A stretch of DNA of 64,000 nucleotides from Nitzschia sp. pyKryTriq1 (taxonomy: Eukaryota; Bacillariophyta; Bacillariophyceae; Bacillariales; Bacillariaceae). The stretch is taken from assembly GCA_956465555.1 (NCBI GenBank), contig OY101118.1, positions 1,674,001 to 1,738,000 of the forward strand, read 5' to 3'. A model generated the notes under the pieces. It was not told the DNA's origin and did no database searches. It saw only the letters and a list, made by a program, of their open reading frames with translations. The number at the start of each line of letters is the position of its first letter. The stretch's first letter is position 1. The position numbers were made by a program, and so were the translations under genes. Shown here one piece after another: positions 20,898 through 31,621 of this stretch.

Positions 20898-21751
20898 AGA
20901 AATAGGATCATCCAACGGAGAGGCTTTGCAGACTTTCATTTCGGGTAGTACCACGCACAGTGTCGAAAGGATGAGGCAAGAAACTAGACTTCTTGCTACT
21001 ATTGTCGTTTATCGTACTACGTCGTTTGTACCAGTACCGGTACCACCTGGTCCCGAGAAGTATGCCCCCCCCTGTACCGGTATGTACTGGTACAAATCAC
21101 CTGGTACTTGTAAAAAAAATACTTGTCGTAAGCTTCTTACCCTGTACAGTACCGGTACCAGGTACAGTACAAGTACCATACCCGTACCATGTACCGGTCC
21201 TACTAACAGTACCTGCCGCCCGTGCAAACGCTGTGGCTACAGACACACGTAAAGTACGAGTACCAAGTACTTTTGGCGCATTTTTGGATATGCCTCTTTC
21301 ATCCAGTGACATTTTCGTTTATTATGCCCGCAGGACAATTGGTTCCTGGGTCGTTGATGAATAAGAAGACACGAGTAAATTCGTGCGTTCCGACTGGTTC
21401 TCAACCGAGAAGCTCATCTCTACCGGTACCCGGCACTTATTATCTACAATCCCACGCACCACCTCCATTACTACCGGTAGCGTTATTTTTTAGTCTCGCA
21501 CCTCGCACCACTCTACTCGAGTACGAGCAGTAGTACTGTTGCTCTTTCTTGAAGACCTCCTCGGTTTCCGCCAAACAATGCAGCGGAAGAACTCCTAAAA
21601 GACAGTAATACCACAACCTCCGAAAGCATCGAGAAATAGATTACTCCACAATTCAGCCCAAGTCTCCGCTACATCCGAGTTTCCACCTACACTTCGCTCT
21701 ACTCCGAGCTCAACTCCTATCCCACCGGTAGCTAGATCCTTAGATCCTATC
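20898..21751. promoter_or_regulatory. Dense GTAC array upstream of receptor cyclase gene 1
   Basis: More than a dozen GTAC tetranucleotides lie at 21014-21270 in overlapping TACCGGTAC, GTACTGGTAC and GGTACCAGGTAC forms, with more TACCGGTA copies near 21420-21480 and CCACCGGTAGC at about 21722. Many are self-complementary, so the strand could form several small hairpins. No gene is seen. The array lies 30-740 bp before the cyclase start. Confidence 0.4.
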
Positions 21752-24700
21752 ATGTCGAACCATTCGAGGGGGCGCCGGATGTCACATGCATCCATTGACG
21801 GCGATTTTTCTATAGCTGATCTTGGCGACCTGAGAGAGTCGTCGGCGACCTCTATGTACCATGCAAACCATCGATCAAGTGAATCTGCATTTCAATTCGA
21901 TTACGCAAAAGAACGAGAAGAAATTTCACAAGAACACAGGTCGAATATTCGTCACATGAAAGTGCTGACCATGTTGGTGCTGACCCTGCTGGCCATGTCG
22001 GTGTCTTTGGTTGTATTTTTCAGCGTCCGGAGGCAGGAAGAAAATAATTTCAAAGAGAACTTCTGGGACGGGGCCCAGCGCATCGCCGACACGTGGGAAC
22101 GGAATTTGGGGCTGCAAATTCGAGCGATGGACTCGTTGGGTATTCATGTCACTTCTTGGGCAGGTGGCAGCTTGTCTACCTGGCCGATGGTAACTGTCCC
22201 GGATTTCAGTTTTCGTGGTGAGAGTGCCAGGGGTTTTTCGGGGTCGTTGTCTACTGTAGTATTGCCAGTTGTGACGAGCGAAATGAGATTGTTTTACGAA
22301 GGCTATACCCAGATGAATCTCGACTGGGTCCCTACTGACGAACAGGCGACAGTCTCTCCTGTAATCACCCGCCGAGAGGGCGACGAGTTCGTTGTGGACA
22401 CGGGGGAAGGCCCTTTCTTTCCTGCATGGACCATGTCGCCAATCGTTTCTCGAGTCATCAACGTCAATTTTGCGAGGGATCCAACTCTTGAAAATGCAAT
22501 AGTCCATGCCTACGAAAGCCAACAAATTGTTCTAGGAAAGATTCACGAGGAGAGCTCGATAGATTCCTTATGGCAGGAGATTGTTGGTGATGGACTGCTA
22601 AGCAGCATGCTTGTCCCTGTCTTTCAAGATGACGAGCTTGTGGCATTGATTTCATCTTCGGTGATTTGGAGTACGATATTAGAAGACAGCCTCTCGATTG
22701 AGGACGAAGGTCATGTTTATCTCGTCGTTATGGAAAATGACTGTGGTCAGGTGTATTCCTTTGAGATCCACGGTCCGAGCATAGCATTGAGCTTTGCAAG
22801 GGATGTTCATGATTCAGAGTACGACGACCTTGTCTTTGATTATTCATTCGATGATCTTCTCCGAGCGTCAAAAGAATTTGTTACACCAGGTTCTCCATTG
22901 ACCCTAAATGGTGATTATTGTTCCTACAGCCTGAGAATCTACCCAACCCAACAGCTGGAAGATGTTTATCAGACCAACAGTCCGATGTTCTACACTTTGA
23001 GCATTTTTGTTGTCTTTCTACTTACTGCTGGGGTCTTTGGATGCTATGACTTAGTCATGGAACGCCGACAGCAGCGGGTGCTGAGCACGGCAGTAGAAGC
23101 GCGAGCCATTGTCGCAAACCTTTTCCCCCAACAGTTTCGTGGGCGTCTTTTTGAACAGCAGCGGGAGCCTGTTTCTGGGCGTGTAAAATCCTTCTTCGGT
23201 GGAGGACGAAGACGACAATCGGAATCAGATGGTGTCAACACTGAAGATGGATCACCTGACTCGAGCCATGGAGAGGAGAAAGATGAAGGCCCTGCGCTTC
23301 TGAAACGTCCCCTTATGGTTAGTCAGTCCACGTTGCGACTTAAATCCTATTTGAATGAGAGCTCGAGCACAGGGGACGGACTGCGCAATGCCAATGCGGG
23401 TACCCTACAAGACGACAAGTCGCGTCCAATTGCAGATTTGTTCCCCAACACCACTGTCCTCTTCGCTGATCTTGTCGGTTTTACCAGTTGGTGTTCTCAG
23501 AGGGACCCCGAGAATGTTTTCAGGCTACTGGAAAGTATTTTCAAAGCCTTTGATAAAATCGCCCGCAAGAGGGGAGTCTTTAAGGTTGAAACGATTGGTG
23601 ATTGCTACATGGCTGTGACCGGTCTTCCAGACCCGCAACCTGATCACGCGTGGGTCATGGCCAAATTTGCCTTGAACGCAAGAACTCAAATGACCGAGGT
23701 CCTCTCTGACTTGGAAACAGTACTTGGACCTGATACGTCGGAACTCAGCTGTCGATTTGGGATGCACAGTGGGAGTGTTACGGCAGGGGTACTAAGGGGA
23801 GACAAGTCTCGATTCCAGTTGTTCGGAGATACGGTAAGATACGGTAGGCTTGTCGATGCATAATTGATAGTTTTGGAAAAAGGGGGGTCATTCTCACATG
23901 CTTCACCATTCCTTTCTTTCAGGTAAATACAGCTTCGCGAATGGAAAGCACAGGGGCACCTAATCGTATTCAGTTGTCACAAGCGACGGCTGACTGCTTG
24001 GCAGAGCTCGGAAAAGGCGGTTGGCTTCGCAAGCGAGATACCATGATTCAGGCAAAGGGGAAAGGACTGGTGCAGACCTACTGGCTTGCATCTCGTTCGA
24101 ATGAGGACGACAAACTTCGAGAAGAGTTACTCATGCCAAGTCGGCGAAACTTCCTGGCGTCTACTATGGCTTCTGAGGAGCAAGTGTCTACTCGCATGGG
24201 GCTGGGGACAGAGTTCAGCGATTCTGAAGCGGAGGACGAGGATGGAGAAGATATGATGATGAATGGACACATGTCTACATTATTTGAGGAAGCAACGTCC
24301 GAGAAGAAACCCCTCATGAAAAAGAGGAACAAGGTTCTCATGTGGCAGTCGGAACTACTGATTCGAGGTCTTCGACTCATTGTGGCTCGTAGAGGTCACC
24401 GCTCCAATGTTCCTACGGATGTATCCACGCTGACCCTGGAAACAACTGGCGAAGGCATTGCCCTAGACGAGGTTGTGGAGGCGATCGAGCTACCAGCCCT
24501 TGATGCTAATGCAGTTGTCGCCGCTACGGACCCCGACGAGGTTGTCTTGAGCCCCGCTGTACTAACTCAAGTCCACGACTATGTTTCCATGCTAGCCTCA
24601 ATGTACACAGACAATCTCCCTTTTCATAATTTTGAAAGGGCATCCAGTGTTGCCATGAGTACTATGAAGCTTTTGAATCGCATCGTGGTACCCGATGTCA

Positions 24701-25605
24701 CCGATATCTCAACAGCCACTGATCTGCATGTTACGACCGACGGTATCAATTCGGAGCCGCTGGTCCAGTTTGCTCTTGTCTTCGCTGCTCTCGTTTGCTC
24801 GGTTGACCACCCGGGCGTCCCCAACGCACAGCTGGCGAAAGAAGACCCTGATCTTGCTCTGTTATACCGCAACAAGAGTATTGCGGAGCAGAAGAGTTTT
24901 GATATTGCATGGGATTTACTCATGGATACAAAGTATTTGGAACTGCGGGCATGTATTTACACCACGCAGGCGGAGCTTCGACGATTCCGCCAGCTGGTAG
25001 TCAATTGCGTCCTCGCCACTGACTTGTTCGATCCTGAATTGAAGTCAATGAGAGACAGGCGATGGGAGAAAGAATTCGGAGATATAACGCAAGATTCAAA
25101 GGACTTCCTCTCGCTTGGTAACCGGGAAGCTACGATCATCATCGAACACATCATGCAAGTATCTGTCGTATCACATGCCATGCAACATTGGCATGTCTAC
25201 TACAAGTGGAACGAGCGTCTACTTCACGAACGAATGCGAGCCTTCCAGAAGGGCCGAGAAGACGAAGACCCGTCACTCCACTGGTATGAGCAAGAATTGA
25301 GCTTTTTCGACAAGCATGTCATTCCTTTGGCAGAGCGTCTACAGGGACTAGAAGTCTTTGGAATCGCCAATAATGAATACTTGTCATACGCCACGGACAA
25401 TCGGCGAGAATGGGAGTCCCAAGGCGAGGAAGTGATCAAGGAGATGATGCAGGCATTTAAGGGAGATTCTGACTCCGACATTGACTCGCAAGGGGACGAG
25501 GTGGACAGCATGGACAGGGACGTTAGTCTCTTGGACCACAAATCTACCAGGGACGACAGCTTTGACATGTCGGCCAGCATTACGTTTGAAGATCTTAAAT
25601 ACTAA
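21752..25605 (+). CDS. Receptor-type nucleotide cyclase fused to a PDE domain that has lost its metal ligands (cyclase-PDE 1)
   Basis: Two exons, 21752-23833 and 23923-25605 (89-nt intron), give 1254 residues. Order: cytosolic N terminus; TM about 70-92; extracytosolic sensor region about 93-408; TM about 411-432; class III cyclase about 560-750; PDE-like domain about 880-1150. The cyclase keeps both metal Asps (D573 in FADLVGFT, D617 in GDCYMAV) and the transition-state pair N696 and R700 in VNTASRME; the intron falls just before V695. The base-selecting positions are Glu613 and Gln689, a mix that does not clearly say cAMP or cGMP. In the PDE-like domain, four residues that bind metal in active PDEs are changed: HNxxH to HNFER (R933), HD to CS (C986, S987), and the later Asp to Val (V1109). 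The fold seems kept, so a regulatory pseudo-PDE is likely (inference). The gene probably makes, but does not break down, the cyclic nucleotide. Confidence 0.92.
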
Positions 25606-25741
25606 TACATAATACGGGGACGGGCCTGACCCATGAGATCTTGTACGAGTAGTCTACGAGAACAGCATTTGCTTAGATTGACTTGACTAGTCGGTTGTAA
25701 AACCAGCATCTCTAACATCATGAAGCACATTTTGCGAGAAA

Positions 25742-26167
25742 TTACTTCTTTTGCGCTTCGAGCTTTCGTTGAAGCTGGTTAATCTGTTCGTGCAACTTCT
25801 TTTGTTCCTTTTCCGATTGAGCCTTCAAACGCTTTTGTTCCTTGTCCAAGCGTTCCGATGCCTTTTTCTTTTCGTCTTTGAGTCTCGCTTCCAGGTCCTC
25901 GACTCGTTTCAACCACGCCTTTTCTGCGGTCGCCTTGGCATTGGCCACGGCATCGGTAGTTTTGCTGGATGCCGAGTCATATGCCTCCTTCGCTTTGGCC
26001 TTGGCGGAAGCAGCCGATTCTTCCATAGTATCAGAGAGCCATCCTCCTCCCCGAGGAATGGAAAACACCCTAGCACCGCCATAGCCGAAGGGTTGCATTA
26101 CTGCATTTGCGGCTCCGGCCACAGCAAGGAAAGATACGGCGTAGAGAAAGGCCCGAATGATCTTCAT
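25742..26167 (-). CDS. Small secreted or organelle-directed coiled-coil protein
   Basis: A 141-residue protein. A clear signal peptide (MKIIRAFLYAVSFLAVAGAANA) is followed by a Gly-rich SIPRGGG segment. Then come an Ala/Lys-rich helix (about 50-88) with the 11-mer flavour of LEA-type proteins, and a Lys/Glu/Gln-rich coiled coil to the C terminus. No enzyme motif is seen. The Ala after the signal is not followed by a clear Phe, so secretion or ER is more likely than plastid, but this is uncertain. A GTAC motif at 26186-26189 lies within 25 bp upstream, and an array at 26336-26406. Confidence 0.75.
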   Translation of the reverse strand: MKIIRAFLYAVSFLAVAGAANAVMQPFGYGGARVFSIPRGGGWLSDTMEESAASAKAKAKEAYDSASSKTTDAVANAKATAEKAWLKRVEDLEARLKDEKKKASERLDKEQKRLKAQSEKEQKKLHEQINQLQRKLEAQKK

Positions 26168-26747
26168 GTTAGTTAGACTGAATGGGTACCTGGGCTAAAA
26201 ACAACAACTTATTCGGGTGGGAATACGGTAAATGGTTCCCAAAACTTTGAGATCGTGGCGATCTACTCCCTCGTCTCCCGTTGGTTGGTGACACTTTCAT
26301 CGGATCGGATCGAATGAATAGATACAGATACCGGTGTACACAACTACCACCGGTACCTGGGACAAGTACAGTACGAGTACCGTACAGTGCGGTACTGTAC
26401 CTGTACGTGCTGTAGAGCAGAGATCATCACCGTCGTGATGTCACGATTATGAGAACCGAGAACCGAGAGAAGCCCATCTTCCACGTCTACAGTCTGCTGC
26501 AATGTACCAGTACTCGAATCGTACTGTCAAAATATTGTACAAGGTACGAGTACAGTACCACTGTCTGTACGTACGCCGTCCCGCGAGTCAGCACCGACGA
26601 ACGACGAGAAACGAGAAGAAAGACGATGAACGATGAAACCAAAGCATTCTCGTGCATACTACTGTACTTTGCATTCCAGCACCTCTCCCTTGAAGAAGAA
26701 TCTGATTGATACAACACGCGTGGTCCCCCTCCAGCAAGAAGTGCAAG
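26168..26747. promoter_or_regulatory. Divergent promoter region with two GTAC arrays
   Basis: Between two divergent genes. GTAC copies occur at 26186, densely at 26336-26406 and again at 26503-26575, in arrays such as GTACAGTACGAGTACCGTAC. A TGATGTCACG sequence at about 26436 resembles a CRE half-site. No gene is seen. Confidence 0.4.
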
Positions 26748-27188
26748 ATGTTTGGAATTGCAGCGAAGCGAATGGGTGCCAAGGCGGCGATGATCTCGAC
26801 TAGGGTTCGCCCCAGTGTTCGATCCCACCATGCCGCCTCCATTACGAGAATTAACACCGACGATCCTCGCATGTCCAAGGCAGTGGTTCATAATGGAATT
26901 GTCTACCTAAGTGGGCTCATCGACGCCAGCGGGGCCGATGTTACAGCACAGACTAAGAATGTCCTGAAGGAAGTGGACGGCTTGCTGGAGAAAGCCGGTA
27001 CTTCCAAGTCCAACATATTGTCGGCCAGTATTTGGTTGAAAGACATTGACAAGGATTTTAAAGCCATGAACGAGGTTTGGATCGACTGGCTTGATCCAGA
27101 ACACAAGCCTGTTCGGGCGACTGTCCAATCTCCCATGGCACTTCCACAGCTCTTGGTGGAAATCCAAGTGACCGCGGCTGTGGAGTGA
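26748..27188 (+). CDS. RidA/YjgF-family protein, probably mitochondrial
   Basis: A 146-residue protein whose start I place at the ATG at 26748; upstream the frame has only a TTG. Residues about 1-32 are Arg/Ala/Ser-rich and look like a mitochondrial presequence. The mature part is a complete RidA fold: SKAVVHNGIVYLSGLID, TKNVLKEVDGLLEKAG, ILSASIWLKDIDKDFKAMNE and the signature RATVQSPMALPQLLVEIQVTA. RidA proteins hydrolyse reactive enamine/imine intermediates released by PLP enzymes. The Arg of the R-A-T-V box, which binds the substrate carboxylate in active members, is present. The form resembles the YoaB-like branch (TDDPRMSKAV). Confidence 0.9.
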   Translation: MFGIAAKRMGAKAAMISTRVRPSVRSHHAASITRINTDDPRMSKAVVHNGIVYLSGLIDASGADVTAQTKNVLKEVDGLLEKAGTSKSNILSASIWLKDIDKDFKAMNEVWIDWLDPEHKPVRATVQSPMALPQLLVEIQVTAAVE

Positions 27189-27272
27189 AGGAAATATTAC
27201 AATAAACTAAGCATCAATCAGGAAACAAGAAATCACTCCACTATTAGGAATCCTTGCTCTAGCTAGAGGGAT

Positions 27273-27703
27273 CTAAACACGAACAGGCGCGTCAAACTGC
27301 CATTCGCCGTCATGTCGAACCGTGCCATCAGGATTAACCTCTTTCCCATTTCCATGCGCTTGGCCCATGGCCCACATACCAGCGTAAACCCTTACTCTCC
27401 ATCATAAGAATCACCATTCGTAAATGTCGCCTTGCCGTATCCATGCCAGGGTCCTTCATACCACTCTCGTGTTTTTGACAAAAACCATTGTTCAATGGTG
27501 AAGAATCGATTGCAGGCATAGTTTGAGTGACAACAAAAGAAGTGATTTTGGAGCACATCTCTCATTACAAGTAGCATCATCACCAATCCCAACATACCGA
27601 CATAGCTTCTTCCATCATCATAATTCATCGTGCCTTTCCCGTGGGCTTTTTCATTGTGCACTGATCCGGTATACTGTCCAGTATCACCGTACGGGTCAGT
27701 CAT
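27273..27703 (-). pseudogene. MORN-repeat gene, decayed or truncated
   Basis: Three MORN-type motifs are legible on the minus strand: YTGSVHNEKAHGKGTMNYDD (near 27670), WYEGPWHGYGKATFTNGDSY (near 27440) and, in a different frame, YAGMWAMGQAHGNGKEVNPD (near 27360), which ends at a stop at 27273-27275. Motifs 1 and 2 are separated by about 130 bp starting GTATGT, which may be an intron. Motifs 2 and 3 are joined by a frame change and a TAA with no plausible intron between them. The first ATG (27701-27703) begins almost within the first motif, so any N-terminal region is missing. MORN proteins commonly link membranes and the cytoskeleton. I read this as a remnant; a sequencing indel is the alternative. 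Confidence 0.6.
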
Positions 27704-27718
27704 CGAAATACTGCTCAC

Positions 27719-28552
27719 GTGGTGTTTAGTGAGAGCGGCCAGTTGTCTCTAAATCATGGCTACTTCTTCCAGTTTTTCTGCCAGCATGCCTTCCAAAAAC
27801 TACACTGCGTCTTTTGATATTTTGTATTTGTCCCTTCTACCAGCCACAAGACCACAAGAGAAAGAGAGAGATAATCTAGAGAGTAGAGAACGTCGTCGTC
27901 GAGTGAGGAGTTAGTGTGAGGAGTGAAATACATATGGTTTTAATCATTTTTGGCGTTCTGGTTCGCCGGTAGACTACCGGCACAGTACTATGCTTCGCAC
28001 TCATACTGTACTGGTACCAGGGTACTGTGGACCGGTACAAAAGCAGGCGGTAAGGATACCGCCGGTACCAGGTACAGTACTCGTACATGATAGATGATAA
28101 TAATAATATTATTATGTAGATGCATCAAAAGATACGCAAAGTGCTACCGGTACAGTACTACCGAAAGGTGCATGTATGATACGAGTGCACGGGTATCCAT
28201 ACTACTCATTCTTTTTCAAAGGGGAGCTCGAGACCTCGTGAGCGTGTCGCATGCACGCTTTACAACGCGCGTACCAGGTACTGGTACCTTTGCTAGAGCA
28301 GGTACCGTACACCCAATTTGAAATTCTGTGCAGGTGCTGGCACGAGCACACACGAATCATCATCATCACAAGAGGTGTGCGCGACAATGCCGCTCTTCAC
28401 CAGAGCTCTTCACCCTCTCCTTGTACTCACTTGTACACTCATAAAGTACTCACAACTCTACCCAAATAAACCAAGCATCACCAGGTCCGTCTATTACTTC
28501 ACCAGACCAGTAACCAGTATCAGTATCATCACCCGCTACGGCTGACAAAACC
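27719..28552. promoter_or_regulatory. GTAC arrays upstream of MFS transporter 1
   Basis: Two arrays, 27984-28086 and 28150-28310, contain many GTAC copies in GGTACCAGGTAC and CCGGTAC forms. A GAGAGA tract is at about 27858-27890, and a self-complementary ATAATAATATTATTAT stretch is at about 28098-28113. No gene is seen. Confidence 0.4.
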
Positions 28553-30199
28553 ATGCCACCTTCATCGGATCCGGCAACCTCGGAGGATCTGCGAGAGCCT
28601 CTGCTCGCCGCTCAGAACAATGCTGTCTCAACTAGTACGAGTACCATACGAGAGGAAAGCGCTCCTGACGACACTTCCAGCAGCATTGAAGGACGTTTGA
28701 ACAAGGACATCGCGTTGCCGAAATGCTGGGGCGAAGAACGATTAGTCAAAGTCAACCACAATGTCCTGCTCAATTTAATTTTGGCGGTCATGTATGGAAT
28801 TTCCGGCAGCCTGTGGAACGGCACTGCCTATGTAGCCTACTTGAAACATCTGGGCCACGATCGCAACGGTCCACTGGGCGATATTGAAGCCGTCAGTGGC
28901 TTGGCGACACTGGTCACCGCCTTGCCAGTGGGTTTTCTAGCAGACCGTCTGGGAAAATCAAAAGTAATTCGAGCGGGTGGAATCCTGCTGCTGCTGACGA
29001 CTGTTGTGCAGGTTTGGGTCATGGAGTGGGTGGGAACGTCGCCAGATCATAAACGGACGGAGACAGCACTCTTTTTGTTGGGTATGATTATGTGGTTGTG
29101 GGGAGTTGGAGATGGCGTCGTCAATGGTCCATGCGCTGCACTCTATGCGGACTCGACGCCTCGAGGCGAACGGTCGATATACTACAACTACTTGTTTGCG
29201 TGCTACTCGGGAGCTTCCGCCGTGGGGCCATTGGTATCCATCGTTCTCTTTGAAACATTAGGCGATGAATGGAAATTATCCGATTTAAGGATCGTCATTT
29301 ATGTGGGATTAGGAATTGAAATCTTCAATTCTATCCTCATGATGCTTTTTGATGACAAAAAGGCTTTGGATGAGAGCGAGGAAGGCAACGGCGAGGAAGA
29401 ACCGGAAGAACCTAATGACGTTTTGGATCCAGAGAATGACGGACATGGAGAAGGAGATAGCAATGGAGCAGATACCGAAGAGGGATCGTTGACTACGTTG
29501 CACAAGCGACAGCAGTGGATCCCATACATCATTTTCACACAGGGCGTCATCTTTGCGATTGGGTCAGGCATGACCATCAAATTTTTTCCTCTCTTCTTCA
29601 AGGATGAAGTCGGTATGAGTCCTTCTCAAGTACAACTTATTTACTTTGCCGTTCCCTTTGCCATGGTCATTTGTTCCACCCTAGGCTCCAAACTTGCTGC
29701 CAGTGGTGTAGGGCGAGTCCAGACACAATTCCTGTCGAGGTTCATTGGCATCGTATTGTTGTATTCCATGGTCTTTTTCAAGACCTATCTTGACAAACAT
29801 CCCTTCTTCCTGGTTCCAATCTACGTCATGCGCACTAGCCTGATGAATGCTTGTTATCCATTGCAAGAATCTATTCTGATGGACTTTGTTCCAAAAGAGG
29901 TGCGGGCGCGATGGAAATCACTCGATGCTGTGGCAGCCTTTGGGTGGTGTGGATCCGCCGCAATTGGAGGTTGGTTGGCGGATAAGTATGATTACACGTA
30001 TACTTTCTTTTTGACGGCCATCATTCAGAGCGTTGGGCTAGGGATATGGTGTCTATTACTGCCATTGGTACCACGTCACGAACATGAATTTGGCCCAGAG
30101 TCTGACGAGGGACCGATAGAGGAGCCATCGAACGATTTGACTACTGAGCCCAGCTCTACCCTGCACGAGCCTCTACTTTCCAACGCAGCTGAAAGTTAA
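28553..30199 (+). CDS. Major facilitator superfamily transporter (MFS 1)
   Basis: A 548-residue single-exon membrane protein with about 12 TM helices in two halves. The first half starts at VNHNVLLNLILAVMYGISGS and contains the MFS loop-2 signature GFLADRLGKSKVIRAGG (about 140-156). A long acidic cytosolic loop (about 275-325) separates the halves, as usual in MFS proteins. The second half has a matching GGWLADKYDYTY loop. The N terminus carries a dileucine-like EPLLAA, and the C terminus repeats EPLL, typical vacuolar or endomembrane sorting signals. The substrate is unknown. It is closely related to the gene at 34459-36093 over most of its length (IVIYVGLGIEIFNS and ILMDFVPKEVRARWKSLDAV have counterparts there). 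It converges on MFS 2 with a 30-bp gap. Confidence 0.9.
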   Translation: MPPSSDPATSEDLREPLLAAQNNAVSTSTSTIREESAPDDTSSSIEGRLNKDIALPKCWGEERLVKVNHNVLLNLILAVMYGISGSLWNGTAYVAYLKHLGHDRNGPLGDIEAVSGLATLVTALPVGFLADRLGKSKVIRAGGILLLLTTVVQVWVMEWVGTSPDHKRTETALFLLGMIMWLWGVGDGVVNGPCAALYADSTPRGERSIYYNYLFACYSGASAVGPLVSIVLFETLGDEWKLSDLRIVIYVGLGIEIFNSILMMLFDDKKALDESEEGNGEEEPEEPNDVLDPENDGHGEGDSNGADTEEGSLTTLHKRQQWIPYIIFTQGVIFAIGSGMTIKFFPLFFKDEVGMSPSQVQLIYFAVPFAMVICSTLGSKLAASGVGRVQTQFLSRFIGIVLLYSMVFFKTYLDKHPFFLVPIYVMRTSLMNACYPLQESILMDFVPKEVRARWKSLDAVAAFGWCGSAAIGGWLADKYDYTYTFFLTAIIQSVGLGIWCLLLPLVPRHEHEFGPESDEGPIEEPSNDLTTEPSSTLHEPLLSNAAES

Positions 30200-30229
30200 A
30201 AATGAACGCATTCAAACCGATATTTTTTT

Positions 30230-31621
30230 CTAATCTTTCTTTCCAGCCAGACCTTTGCTGCTTCGGCAGACTATGTGTTCATAACCCCAGTAGACTAGTG
30301 TGAAGACGACGCCATAGAGGAAAAGAACGGCAATCAAGGGACCCTGAACGGGATGGACCTTGGCCAGGGCACCGCCTAGCACAGGTCCGGCAATACCAGC
30401 GATACTTTCCACGCTGGCCAAGACGCCAAAGAGCCCTCCCAAATCTTGTGGATCAGCAATCTTGCTAGTATCTGCTGTAAATATCGTGTTGACCACACCC
30501 AACGCCGTCACGATGGCTCCAAAAAGGCAAAATACTGCAGTCAAACTATGCGTTTGGTAGGCAAATAGTCTCCCCCCTCCCAATGCCAAGGCGCATAGCA
30601 ATAAGACGCGGGATCGACCGCGATCAGTTTTTGCAAATCTTTGAATGATAAATTTGGCCAGGAAACCTTGAGAAACGGCAAAGGTCAATCCAATGAAGCC
30701 AAAATATCGACTGTATTCGGTAGGTCCAAATTCAAACCTCTCTCGCAATGCCACCGTCCATATCGTTTGGAAGATATGAAAGGCAAGTCCCATACAGAGT
30801 CTTGCCGTCGCGATGAAAATCGCAGCAGGCGTACGAGCGGCCGGCACCAAATCGGGCAAAAGTCCTCGAAACATTCCCGTCGATGGTTTGGACGTTGATT
30901 CTTCCTTGATTTTGTTTTCTGCGTTTTTGTTCGTTTCCTTGCTTCGTTTCACCGCAGGCAAGAGCCAAATGAAAATGGTACCAACTACTAGGCAGGCTGC
31001 TCCAAAAAGAGCGGCTGCATCGTACGATTTGAGCAAGGTCGAGCTGACTAGGGGACCCACCATGAAAGCCAGCCCGACAGCCATTCCAAGTTTTCCAACG
31101 CTCCCGGCCCGGTCCGCCGCCGATGCTGATGGCTCATGATATTCGCCAAACAAAGCCTTCAAGACGTTGAAATTCTGTTGAAACAAAGCCGACGGAATCA
31201 TAGACATCCAAAGTCCCGCTAATGTTGTGGCAGTACTCGAAAAGAATAGATCTAGCGCAAGCGCCAGAATCCCCAGGAACAAAAATAACCGTCGTGCGCC
31301 TCCAATGTGATCAAACGCCTTTGAATCAGACCAACGACCTATAATAGTGGCACCCACCAGTGTAAGTGTCGATCTTGCTGAGGTCATGCTTCCCACGCAC
31401 ATGGCATCGCAGCCCAGTTCATTGCGTCGGCTCTGATAGTGACCCATTGTCACCGATCCAGCGGTCACCACAGAAGCAAGGGAAATCGTTCCGTACAGAA
31501 ACCCGCGATGGGCTTTACTGGACGCTGCCGCGCTCGATATAATCTCGGAATCAGACGACGATGTCGTTCCAGCATCGCTCTTCGTAGATATGGAAGGTTC
31601 CGTGGAAGTTGGGGCGCACAT
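30230..31621 (-). CDS. Major facilitator superfamily transporter (MFS 2), DHA1-like
   Basis: A 463-residue single-exon protein with about 12 TM helices. I start at the ATG at 31621; upstream the frame only offers a TTG. The N terminus is Ser/Thr-rich. TM1 begins GFLYGTISLASVVTAGSVTM; the loop-2 motif is GATIIGRWSDSKAFDHIGG. The central loop is Lys/Glu/Asn-rich (about 215-245). The second half includes ADTSKIADPQDLGGLFGVLASVESIAGIAGPVLGGAL, a glycine-rich segment like motif C of the drug:H+ antiporter/tetracycline-type group. It is not a close relative of MFS 1 and MFS 3. The substrate is unknown. A GTAC array at 32031-32103 lies about 400 bp upstream. Confidence 0.87.
   Translation of the reverse strand: MCAPTSTEPSISTKSDAGTTSSSDSEIISSAAASSKAHRGFLYGTISLASVVTAGSVTMGHYQSRRNELGCDAMCVGSMTSARSTLTLVGATIIGRWSDSKAFDHIGGARRLFLFLGILALALDLFFSSTATTLAGLWMSMIPSALFQQNFNVLKALFGEYHEPSASAADRAGSVGKLGMAVGLAFMVGPLVSSTLLKSYDAAALFGAACLVVGTIFIWLLPAVKRSKETNKNAENKIKEESTSKPSTGMFRGLLPDLVPAARTPAAIFIATARLCMGLAFHIFQTIWTVALRERFEFGPTEYSRYFGFIGLTFAVSQGFLAKFIIQRFAKTDRGRSRVLLLCALALGGGRLFAYQTHSLTAVFCLFGAIVTALGVVNTIFTADTSKIADPQDLGGLFGVLASVESIAGIAGPVLGGALAKVHPVQGPLIAVLFLYGVVFTLVYWGYEHIVCRSSKGLAGKKD

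Noticed and set aside
21926-22525. 199-codon minus-strand frame opposite cyclase-PDE 1
   Set aside because: The + strand has clear conserved domains here; the opposite frame has no recognisable content.
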